NCBI RefSeq assembly: GCF_041146395.1
Contig: NC_091009.1
Coordinates: 445,001 to 509,000, forward strand
Source of the DNA: Eulemur rufifrons
Taxonomy: Eukaryota; Chordata; Mammalia; Primates; Lemuridae
DNA: 64,000 nucleotides
Direction of reading: 5' to 3'
A model generated the notes under the pieces. It ran no database searches and had not been told where the DNA came from. It saw only the letters and a list, made by a program, of their open reading frames with translations. Shown piece after piece: positions 49,849-60,897 of the stretch; position 1 is the stretch's first letter; every line of letters begins with the position of its first letter. Position numbers and translations under genes: made by a program.

Positions 49849-49990
49849 AATTCTCAGACTTCTTCAATTCAAAAACTTAAAAAAGCCTACAATCCACCAA
49901 TGCCGTGTCTGAGATGAGGGTCCGCCCCTATGTCCTGCATGACAGGCAGGCGCCAATGCCCAGGGTACTATGGAGTGGGGTCCGGGGGTC
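49849..49990 (+). repeat. Terminal island abutting SatC
   Basis: It begins ATTCTCAGACTTCTTCAATT, contains GCCTACAATCCACCAATGCC, and ends in GGAGTGGGGTCCGGGGGTC. There it is cut off and SatC starts. The telomere-to-SatC boundary therefore lies inside an island, not in telomeric hexamers. Confidence 0.78.
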
Positions 49991-52900
49991 TGGAGGCTTG
50001 CTAAACTCCAGTTTGGAAGAATTGCTATAGTCATATATAGGGATGCTTACATTTACTGATAGAAAGCAACTATTGGTGTGTGATTTGTAGGCTTGCCTTA
50101 CTCTAGTTTGGATGAAGAAGCTGAATCATATATAGGAATATTAGCTTTGAGTTAGAGGAAGCATCTATGGGGGGTGCTTTTTTGGCTTGTTAAACTCTGG
50201 TTTGGAAGAAGTTCGAGAGTCTTATATAGGAACGATATCATTCATTCAGAGAAAGCAATTATAGGGAGTTGGTTTGTAGGCTTGCTAAGCTCTAGTTTGG
50301 AGGAAGGCAAGAGTCATATATAGGAACGCTTACATTCACATAAAGCGTCTACGGGGGGACGGTTTCTAGGCTTCCTAAACTCTAGCTTGGAAAAAGAGGA
50401 CAGTTATGTATAGGAACTCTCGGCGGGGGATTTGTAGCATTGCTAAAATCTTAGATTGGAAAAGTTGCGAGAGTCATACATAGGAATGTTAACATTCACT
50501 CAATGAAAGCAACTATAAGGGGTGCTTTCCAGGCTGGCTACACTCTAATTTGGAAAAAGTGCGACAGTCATATAGAGGAAGGCTTATATTCACTCAGACA
50601 AAGCAATTATGTGTAGGTGTATAGTAGGCATGCTAACTCTAGTTTGGAAAATTTCGAGAGCCATGTATAGGAAAGCTTACAGTAACTTAGAGAAAGCAAC
50701 GAACGGGGGTGGAGTGTAGGCTTGCTAAACTCTAGTTTGGAGGAAGTGCCATAGTCCTATATAGGAACGCTTAAATTCGTTCAGAGAAAACAGCTGTCGG
50801 GGATTGGTTTGTAGACATAACTCAAGTTTGGAAGAAGTGCGAGAGACATATATAGGAATGTTTACATTGACTCAAAGAAAGCAACTATGGGGGAGTGTTA
50901 TTTTGGCATGCCAGATGCTAGTTAGGAAGAAGTACAAGACTCATATATAGGAACGCTTACATTCACACACCGAGAGCAACTACGGAGTAGTGTCAGGTAG
51001 ACATGTTAAAGTCTAGCTTGGGAGAAGTTCCAGAGTCCTATATAGGAAAGGTAACAGCCACTTTGAAAAAGCAAGTCTTGGCGGGTGGTTTGTAGGCCTG
51101 CAAAACCCTGTTTTGGTTGAAGTGTGAGAGTCATATATGAGAATGCTTACATTCCCTCAGAGAAAGCAACGATGGGGTTGTTTGTAGGCTTACTAAACTG
51201 CAGTTTGGAAGAAGCACGAGAATCACATATAGGAACACATACATTTTGACGCACTGAAAGTAACTATGGGGTGGTGTTTTATAGGCATGCTAAACTCTAG
51301 TTTGGACGAAGTTTGAGAATCACATATAAGAAAGCTTACAGTCACTTAGAGAAAGCAAATCTCTGGGTGTGGAATGTAGGCATGCTAAACTCTATTTTGG
51401 TTGAAGTGTGAGAGTCATATATGGGAACGCTTACATTCCCTCAGAGAAAACAACGTTTGGGTGGTGGTTTGTAGGGCATACTAAACTGTAGTTTGGAAGA
51501 AGTACGAGAGTCCTATATAGGAACACTTACATTCACGCAGAGAAAGCACTTATGGCGTCAGGTTTTGTAGGCATGCTAAACTGCAGTTTGGAAGAAGTTG
51601 GAGAACCTTATACAGGAATGATTACCATCACCTAGGGAAAGCAACTCTCGGGAGATGGTTTGTACACATGCTAAACTCTAATTTGGATGAAGTGTGAGAG
51701 TCAAACATGGGACCGCTTACATTCCCTCAGAGAAACAACATTGGGCTGGTTTTTGTAGGCATACTAATTAGTTTGGAAGAAGTACGAGAATGATATTTGG
51801 GAACGCTTACATTCACCCAGAGAAAGCAACTACGGGGTGGTGTTTTGTAAGCATGCTATAGTTTGGAAGAAGTTCTAAACCTGAACAGTCACTTAGAGAA
51901 AGCAACTCTTGGTGGGTGATTTTTAGGTCTGCTAAATTGTATTTTGAAAGAAGTACCAGAGTCATATATACTAATGCTTACATTCATGCAAAGAAAAAAC
52001 TATGGGGTGATGTTTTGTGGGCATGTTAACCTGTAGTTTGGAAGAAGTTGGAGAGTCTTATTTAGGAAAGCTTACAGTCACCTAGAGAAAGCAACTCTCG
52101 GGAGATCCTTTCTTGGCCTGCTAAACTCTACTTTGGATCAATTGTGAGAGTCAAACATGGGAATGCTTTCATTCATTCAGAGAACGCAACGTTTGGGTGG
52201 TGGTTTGTAGGCATTCTAAACTGTATTTGGGAGGAAGTACGAGAGTCATATATCTGAACGCTTACATTCAGGCATAGACAGCAACTCTGGGGTCGTATTT
52301 TGTTGGCATGCTAAACTGTGGTTTGGAAGAAGTTCGAGAGTCTTATATAGGAAAGATTACAGCGACACAGAGAAAACAGCTCTCGGAAGTTTATTGGTAG
52401 GCCTGCTAAACTCTAATTTGGATGAAATGTGAGAACGCTTGCATTCATTCACTCAGAGAAAGAAACATTATCGTGATGGTTTGAAGGCATAATAACTGTA
52501 GTTGGGAAGAAGTAGGAGAGTCATATATATGAACGGTTACATTCACGCAGAGAAAGCAACTGTGGGGTGGCGCAGGTATGCATGTTAATCTGTAGTTTGG
52601 AGGAAGTGCGAGAGTCATATCTGGGGAAAATTACAGTCACTTAGAGAAAGGAACCATGTTGGGCTGGTTTGTAGATCTGCTAAATTCTATTTTGGAAACA
52701 GAGTGTGAGTCATATATGGGAACGCTTATGTTCACTCAGAGAAAGCAACCACGGTGTGGTGTTTTGTTGGCATGCTGTAGTTTGAAAGAAGTTGGAGATT
52801 CTTATATAGGAAAGTTTACAGTCACCTAGAGAAAGCAACTCATGGGGCGTGGTTTGTAGGCCTGCTAAACTCTAATTTAGATGAAGTGAGAGAGGCATAT

Positions 52901-53296
52901 ATATGAACGCTTATATTGATGCAGAGAAAGTAACTATGGGGTGGTGTTTTGTAGGCATGCTAAATTATAATTTGGAAGAAGTTCGAAAGCAGACAGTCAC
53001 TTAGAGAAAGCAACTCTCGGCGGTTCATTTTTAGGTCTGCTAAATTGTATTTTGAAAGAAGTACCAGAGTCATATATACAAACGCTTACATTCATGCAGA
53101 GAAAGCAACTGTGGGGTGGTGTTTTCTAGGCATGCTAAACTCTAGTTTGGACGAAGTTTGAGAATCACATATAAGAAAGCTTAGAGTCACTTAGAGAAAG
53201 CAAATCTCTGGTGTGGAATGTAGGCGTGCTAAACTCTATTTTGGTTTCAGAGTGAGAGTCATATATGGGAAGGCTTACATTCACTCAGAGAAAGCT

Positions 53297-56200
53297 ACGA
53301 TGATGTGGTGGTTTGTAGGCGTACTAAACTCTAGTTTGGAAGAAGTAGGAGAATGATATATGGGAACACTTACATTCATGCAGAGAAAGCAATTATGGGG
53401 TGGATTTTTTGTAGCCATGCTAATCTCTATTTTGCAAGAAGTTAAAGAGTAATATATAGGAAAACGTACCGTCATTTATAGAAACCAACTTTCGGGGGAT
53501 GGTTTGTAGGCCTGCAAAACTCTACTTTGGAAGAAGGGGGAGAGTCATATTGGGGACTGCGTACATTCACTCAGAGAAATCAACGATGGGGTTGTGGTTT
53601 GTAGGCATACTAAACTCTAGTTTGGAAGAAGTACGAGAATCATATATAGGAACGCTTACATTCATGCAGAGAAAGCAACTATGGAGTGATGTTTGTATGC
53701 CTACTAAACTATAGTTTGGGGGATGTTCGAGAGTCATATCTGGGAAGTTTACAGTCATTTAGAGAAAGCAACTCTTGGGGGGGTGGTTCGTAGGCCTGCT
53801 AAACTCTATTTTCAATGAAGTGTTAGAATCATATACAGGAACGCTTACATTCACTCAGAGAAAGCAACGTTGGGGTGGCCGTTTTTGAGCATACTAAACT
53901 CTACTTTGGAAGAGGTACGAGAGACATAAATACGAACGCTTACATTAACACAGAGAAAGCAAATACGGGGTGCTGTAGTGCAGGCATGCTAAACTATAGA
54001 TTGCAAGAAGTTCGAAAGCTGACAGTCATTTACAGAAAGCAACTCTTGGCGGGTGATTTTTAGGTCTGCTAAATTGTATTTTGAAAGACGTACCAGAGTC
54101 ATATAGACAAACGCTTACATTCATGCAGAGAAAGAAACTATGGGGTGATGTGTTGTCGGGATGCTAAACTGCAGTTTGGAAGGAGTTCGAGAGTGTTATA
54201 TAGGATAACTTAGAGTCACCTAGAGAAAGCAACACTCGGGACAGCTTTGCAAGCCTGTAAACACTAATTAGCAGCAATTGTGAGAGTCAAACATGGGAAC
54301 GCTTACATTCACTCAGAGAACACAACGTTTGGGTGGTGATTTGTAGGCATCATAACTGTAGTTTGGAAGAAGTAGGAGAGTCATATATATGAACGGTTAC
54401 ATTCACGCAGAGAAAGCAACTGATGGGTGGCGTATGTACGCATGTTAATGTATACTTTGGAGGAAGTTCGGGAGTCTTATCTGGGGAAAATTGCAGTCAC
54501 TTAGAGAAAGCAACCATCGGGGGCCGTTTTGTAGATCTGCTAAATTCTATTTTGGAAGAAGAGAAAAAGTCATATGTGGGAACGCTTATGTTCACTCAGA
54601 GAAATCAACGATGGGGCAGTGTTTCGTTGGCATGCTAAACTGTAGTTTGGAAGAAGTTCGCGAGTCTTATATAAGAAAGCTTACAGTCACCTAGAGAAAG
54701 TAACTCTCGGCAGATTGTTTCTAAGCATGCTAAACTCTAATTTGCATCAATTGTGAGAGTCAAACATGGGAACGCTTACATTCACTCAGAGAACGCAACG
54801 TTTGGGTGGTGGTTTGTAAGCATTCTAAACTGTATTTTGGAGGAAGTAGGAGACTCATATATACGAATGCTTACATTCACGCAGAGAAAGCAACTCTGGG
54901 GTCGTATTTTGTTGGCATGCTAAACTGTGGTTTGGAAGAAGTTCGAGAGCCTTATATAGGAAAGATTACACTGACACAGAGAAAACAACTCTCTGTAGTT
55001 TGTTGGTAGGTCTGCTAAACTGTAATTTGGATGAAGTGTGAGAACGCTTGCATTCACTCAGAGAAAGAACTTTGTCGTGGTGGTTTGTAGGAATAACAAC
55101 TGTAGTTCGAAGAAGTAGGAGAGTCATATATGAATGGTTACATTCACGCAGAGAAAGCAATTGTGGGGTGGTGTATGTAATCATCATAATCTGTAGTTTG
55201 GAGGAAGTTCGAGAGTCATATCTGGGGAAAATTAGAGTCACTTAGAGAAAGGAACCATCGGGGGCTGGTGTGTAGGTCTGCTAAATTCTATTTTGGAAAA
55301 AGAGTGAGAGTCATATATGGGAACGCTTATGTTCACTCAGAGAAATCAATGATGGGGCGCTGTATTGTTGGCATGCCAAACTGTAGTTTGGAAGAAGTTC
55401 GAGAGTCTTATATAGGAAAGTTTACAGTCACCTAGAGAAAGCAACTCACAGGAGGTGGTTTGTAGGCCGCTAAACTCTAATTTGGATGAAGTGAAAGAGG
55501 CATACATGGATATGCTTCATTCACTAAGAGAAAGGTAAGTTGGAGTGGCGGTTTTTAGGTATACTAAACTCCAGTTTGGAAGAAGTACGAGAGTCATATA
55601 TATGGACGCTTATATGGACGCAGAGAAAGCAACTATGGGGTGGTGTTTTGTAGGCATGCTAATATATAATTTGGAAGAAGTTCGAAAGCAGACAGTCACT
55701 TAGAGAAAGCAACTCTTGGCGGTGGATTTTTAGGTCTGCTAAATTGTATTTTGAAAGAAGTACCAGTGTCATATAAAGAACGCTTACATTCATGCAGAGA
55801 AAGCTTCTGTGGGGTGGTGTATTGTAGGCATGCTAAAATCTAGTTTGGACGAAGTTTGAGAATCACATATAAGAAAGCTTAGAGTCACTTAGAGAAAGCA
55901 AATCTCTGGTTGTGGAATGTAGGCGTGCTAAACTCTATTGTGGTTTAAGACTGAGCATCATATATGGAAAGGGTTACATTCACTCAGAGAAAGCAACGAT
56001 GGTGTGGTGGTTTGTAGGCATACTAAACTCTAGTTTGGAAGAAGTGGGAGAATGATATATGGGAACGCTTACATTCATGCAGAGAAAGCAATTATGCGGT
56101 GGATTTTTTGCACCCATGCTAATCTCTAGTTTGGAAGAAGTTATATAGGAAAGCGTACACTCATTTATAGAAACCAATTTACGGGGGATGGATGGTAGGC

Positions 56201-56400
56201 CTGCAAAACTCTACTTTGGAAGAAGGGGGAGAGACATATTGGGGACCACGTACATTGACTCAGAGAAATCAAGGATGGGGTTGTGTTTTGTAGGCATACT
56301 AAACTCTAGTTTGGAGGAAGTACGAGAATCATATATAGGAACGCTTACATTCATGCAGAGAAAGCAACTATGGAGTGATGTTTGTATGCCTACTAAACTA
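53297..56400 (+). repeat. Left arm of large SatC inverted duplication
   Basis: This segment is the mirror of 60898-64000. Five separate landmark pairs (53499/63798, 53875/63422, 54423/62874, 54806/62491, 55048/62249) all give a symmetry centre of 58648.5, and 56188/61113 gives 58650.5. The 71-codon translation from 53499 is identical to that on the minus strand of 63583-63798. The true left end may lie further left because the mirror is cut by the window end. Confidence 0.9.
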
Positions 56401-56560
56401 TAGTTTGGAGGATGTTCGAGAGTCATATCTGGGAAGCTTACAGTCATTTAGAGAAAGCAACTCTCTGGGGGTGGTTCGTAGGCCTGCTAAACTCTATTTT
56501 CAATGAAGTGTTAGAATCATATACAGGAACGCTTACATTCACTCAGAGAAAGCAACGTTG
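55880..56560 (+). repeat. SatC direct higher-order duplicate of ~53180-53870
   Basis: Landmarks are offset by 2689-2699 bases, with shared private variants such as GTAGGCGTGCTAAACTCTAT and GATGTTTGTATGCCTACTAA. It shows a ~2.7-kb higher-order unit in SatC that exists in both arms of the inverted duplication. Confidence 0.82.
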
Positions 56561-58099
56561 GGGTGGTGGTTTGTAGGTATACTAACCTGTAATTTGGAAG
56601 AAGCAAAAGAATCACATATAGAACCGCTTACATTCAGGCACTGAAAGCCACTATGGGTTCGTGTTTTTAGGCATGCTAAACTGTAGTCTGGAAGAAGTTC
56701 GAAAGCTGTCACTTAGAGAAAGAAACTCTCTGCGGGTGATTTTTAGGTCTGCTAAATTGTGTTTTGAAATAAGTACCAGAATCATAGTTACAAACGGTTA
56801 CATTCATGCAGAGAAAGAAACTATGGGGTGATGTTTTGTGGGCATGCTAAACTGCCCACAAAACTTCTAAGAAGTTCGAGAGTCTTATATAGGAAAGCTT
56901 ACAGTCACCTAGAGAAAGCAACTCTCGGGAGATGGTTTCTAAGCCTGCTAAACTAATTTGCACCGATTGTTAAAGTCAAACATGGGAAGGTTTACATCCA
57001 CTCAGAACGCAACATTTGGGTTGTGGTTTGTGGCCATAATAATTGTAGTTCGGAAAAAGTAGGAAAGTCATATATATGAACGGTTACATTCACGCAGAGA
57101 AAGCAACTGTTGGGTACCGTATGTACGCGTGCTAATCTATAGTTTGGAGGAAATTCGAGAGTCATATCTAGGGAAAATTACAGTCACATAGCTAAATCAA
57201 CCATCGGGGACTGGTTTGTAGGTCTGCTAAATTCTATTTTGGAAAAAGAGATTCATATAAGGGAATGCTTATGTTCACTCAGAGAAAGCAACGATCCGGT
57301 GGTGTATTGTTGGCATGCTAAACTGTAGTTTGGAAGAAGTTCGAGAGTTTTATATAGGAAAGCTTACATTCACCTAGAGAAAGCAACTTTCAGGATGTGG
57401 TTTATAGGCCTGGTGAACTCTAATTTGGATCAAGTGTGAGAGTCATACATACGAGTTCCAAAATACAGTTTAGTATGCCTACAAACCACCAGCCCAACAT
57501 TGCTTTCTCTGAGTGGATATAGGCTTTCCCTTATATGAATCTCGGACTGCTTTCAAAATGCAATTTACCGGACCTACAAAACACCGCCTGAGAGTTGCTT
57601 TCTCTCACTATAAGCTTTCCTATATATGACTTTGGAACATAGTTTAGCATGCCAACAAAAGGCCACCACATAGTTTGCGTGAATGTAAGCGTTCCTATGC
57701 ATCACGCTCGTACTTCTTCCAAAGTATAGTACACCTACAAACCACCTCCCCAACTTTGCTTTTTCTGAGTGAATGTAAGCATTCTTTTATTCTCGTACTT
57801 CCTCCAAACTCCAGTTTAGTGTGACTAAAAACCACCACCGCAACCCTGCTTTCTCTGAGTGAATGTTAGCGTTCCCGTTTATGATTCACACTTCATCCAA
57901 AATAGAATTTAGCAGAACTACAAACCAGCCCCCAAGGGTTGCTTTCTCTATGAGACTGTAAGCTTTCCTATTACTCTTAACTTCTTCGCAACTAGAGATT
58001 TGCATGCCTACAAAACACCACCCCATAGTTGCCCTCTCTGCGTGAATGTAAGCACTTGTATATATGACTCTGCTACTTCTTCCAAAATACAGTTTAGTA

Positions 58100-58800
58100 T
58101 GCTTACAAACAACCAACCAAACGTTGCGTTCTCTGAGAGAATGTTAGCGTTCCCAAGTATGACTGTTCCAAATGATGCAAAGTAGAGTTTAGCAGGCTTA
58201 CAAACTATCTCTCGAAAGTTGCTTCCTCTGGGGGACTGTAAGCTTTCCTATAAAAGACTGTCGAACTTCTTCGAAACTACATTTCAGCACGCCAACAAAA
58301 ATCACCACATAGTTTCTTTCTCAGCATAAATATAAGCGATTTTATATATGACTCTGGTACTTCTTTCAAAATACAATTTAGCAGACCTCTAAATCAACCG
58401 CCGAGAGTTGCCTTCTCTAAGTCACTGTCAGCTTTCGAACTTCTTCCAAATTATATTTTAGCAGGCCTACAAAACACCACCCCATAGTGGCCCTCTCTGG
58501 GTGAATGTAAGCGCTCATATATATGACTCTGCTACTTCCAAAATACCGTTTAGTATGCTTACAAACCACCACCCAAAAGTTAAGTTCTCTGAGAGAATGT
58601 TAGCGTTCCCAAGTATGACTGTTCCAAATGATGCAAAGTAGAGTTTAGCAGGCTTACAAACTATCTCTCGAAAGTTGCTTCCTCTAGGGGACTGTAAGGT
58701 TTCCTATAAAAGACTGTCGAACTTCTTCGAAACTACATTTCAGCACGCCAACAAAACATCACCACATAGTTTTTCTCAGCATCAATGTAAGAGATTTTAT
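58100..58800 (-). repeat. Local direct duplication in the SatC spacer (~456-bp offset)
   Basis: GAGAGAATGTTAGCGTTCCC with its flanks occurs at 58135 and again at 58591. Both are followed by AAGTATGACTGTTCCAAATG and CTATCTCTCGAAAGTTGCTT. The repeat unit corresponds to about five monomers. Confidence 0.83.
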
Positions 58801-58869
58801 ATATGACTCTGGTACTTCTTTCAAAATACAATTTAGCAGACCTCAAAATCAACCGCCAAGAGTTGCATA

Positions 58870-59870
58870 CTCTAAGTCACTGTCAGCTTTCGAACTTCTT
58901 CCAAATTATATTTTAGCATGCCTACAAAACACCACCCCATAGTTGCTTTCTCTGCGTCCATATAAGCGTTCATATATATGACTCTCGTACTTCTTCCAAA
59001 CTGGAGTTTAGTATACCTAAAAACCGGCACCACAATTTACCTTTCTCTGAGTGAATGAAGCGTATCCATGTATGCCTCTTTCACTTCATCCAAATTAGAG
59101 TTTAGTGGCCCACAAACCACCTCCTGTGAGTTGCATTCTCTAGGTGACTGTAAACTTTCCTATATAAGACTCTCGAACTTCTTCCAAACTACAGTTTAGC
59201 ATGCCAACAATACAGCGCCCCATCGTTGATTTCTCTGAGTGAACATAAGCGTTCCCATATATGACTCTCACTCTTCTTCCAAAATAGAATTTAGCAGACC
59301 TACACAACACCCGATGGTTCCAATTCTCTACGTGACTCTAATTTTTCCCACATATGACTCTTGAACTTTCTCCAAACTATAGATTATGATGATTACATAG
59401 GCCACCCCACAGTTGCTTTCTCTGCGTGAATGTAACCGTTCATATATGACTCTCCTTCTTTTAAACTACAGCATTTATTCCTACAAACCATCACGACAAC
59501 GTTCTTTCTCTGAGTGAATGCAAGCATTCTCACACTTCATCCAAATTACAGTTTAGCAGACCTACCAACAAACTACAGAGAGTTGTTTTTCTCTGTGTCA
59601 CTGTAATCTTTCTTATGTAAGGCTCTCGAACTTCTTCCAAACCACAGTTTAGCATGCCAACAAAATACGACCCCAGAGTTGCTTTCTCTGCGTGAATGTA
59701 AGCATTCGTATATATGAGTCTCCTACTTCCTCCAAAATACAGTTTAGAATGCTTACAAACCACCACCCAAACGTTGCGTTCTCTGAGTGAATGTAAGCGT
59801 TCCCATGTTTGACTCTCACAATTGATGCAAATTAGAATTTAGCATGCTTAGAAACAATCTCCCGAGAGTT
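58870..59870 (-). repeat. SatC segment duplicated at 61590-62595
   Basis: About 1 kb matches in direct orientation at offsets of 2715-2725 bases. Shared variants include TCTGCGTCCATATAAGCG (58951 and 61673), ACCGGCACCACAATTTACCT, and CCTACCAACAAACTACAGAG. It belongs to the same ~2.7-kb higher-order periodicity. Confidence 0.83.
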
Positions 59871-60897
59871 GCTTTCTCTAGGTGACTGTAATTTTCCCCA
59901 GATATGACTCTCGCACTTCCTCCAAACTACAGATTAGCATGCATACATACGCCACCCAACAGTTGCTTTCTCTGCGTGAATGTAACCGTTCATATATATG
60001 ACTCTACTACTTCTTCTGAACTACAGTTATTATGCCTACAAACCACCACCCAAACGTTGTGTTCTCTGAGTGAATGTAAGCATTCCAATGTTTGACTCTC
60101 ACAATTGCTGCTAGTTAGAGTTTAGCAGGCTTGCAAAGCTCTCCTGAGTGTTGCTTTCTCTAGGTGACTGTAAGCTATCCAAATAACACTCTCGAACTCC
60201 TTCCAAACTGCAGTTTAGCATCCCCACAACACATCACCCCATATTTTCTTTCTATGCATGAATGTAAGCGTTTGTATATAAGACTCTGACACGTCTTTCA
60301 AAATACAATTTAGCAGACTGAAAAAATCACCCGCCAAGAGTTGCTTTCTCTAAGTGACTGTCAGCTTTCGAACTTCTTCCAATCTATAGTTTAGCATGCC
60401 TGCACTACAGCACCCCGTATTTGCTTTCTCTGTGTTAATGTAAGCGTTCGTATTTATGTCTCTCGTACCTCTTCCAAAGTAGAGTTTAGTATGCTCAAAA
60501 ACGGCCACCCCAACGTTGCTTTCTCTGAGTGAATGTAAGCGTTCCTGTATATGATTTTAACACTTCATTGAAAATAGAGTTTAGCAGGCCTACGAACCAC
60601 CCCCCGAGAGTTACATCCTCCAAACTATAGTTTAGTAGGCATACAAACATCACTCCATAGTTGCTTTCTCTGCGTGAATGTAACCGTTCATATATATGAC
60701 TTTCCTACTTCTTCCGAACTACAGTTATTATGGCCACAAACTACAACCCAAACCTTGCGTTCTGAGTGGATGTAAACCTTCCCATATTTGACTTTAACAG
60801 TTGGTGCAAATTAGCAGGCTTAGAAACCATCTCCCGAGAGTTGCTCTCTCTAGGTGACTGTAAGCTTTGCTATATAAGATTCTAAACTTCCTCCAAA

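Larger units (their letters stand above)
38761..49990 (+). repeat. Degenerate interstitial telomeric array (CCCTAA on + strand)
   Basis: About 11 kb is built of CCCTAA hexamers and one- or two-base variants (CCCTAAC, CTTAAC, CCTAAAC, GCTAAC). Perfect runs are short; the longest lies near 38778-38806. The strand bias is complete over the whole block: the C-rich strand is always the + strand. Non-telomeric ~200-base islands recur inside it, and the whole block repeats with a ~3.53-kb period. It is therefore not an active telomere but a telomere-derived satellite. In a chromosome the C-strand orientation would put the ancestral end to the left. Confidence 0.95.
47936..49990 (+). repeat. Diverged right edge of the telomeric array
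   Basis: Telomeric variants continue but no longer match the 3.5-kb units closely. Islands are closer together (48260, 48790, 49461, 49849) and more diverged. This looks like the older, unhomogenised margin of the array, as is common at satellite edges. Confidence 0.8.
49992..57452 (+). repeat. SatC satellite, forward orientation (~97-bp monomers)
   Basis: The monomer reads roughly TAGGCATGCTAAACTCTAGT, TTGGAAGAAGT, GAGAGTCATATATAGGAA, CGCTTACATTCACTCAGAGA and AAGCAACTATGGGGTGG, and recurs every ~90-100 bases. From 50 to ~51 kb monomers are of one kind. Further right three kinds alternate by their GAGAAAGCAAC context (CGCAGAG...CTATGGGG, CACTTAGAG...CTCTCGGG, CACTCAGAG...CGTTTGGG), giving ~290-base trimers. 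At a larger scale a ~2.69-kb unit repeats (53499 versus 56188). Short open frames on both strands repeat with the unit and are not genes. Confidence 0.93.
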
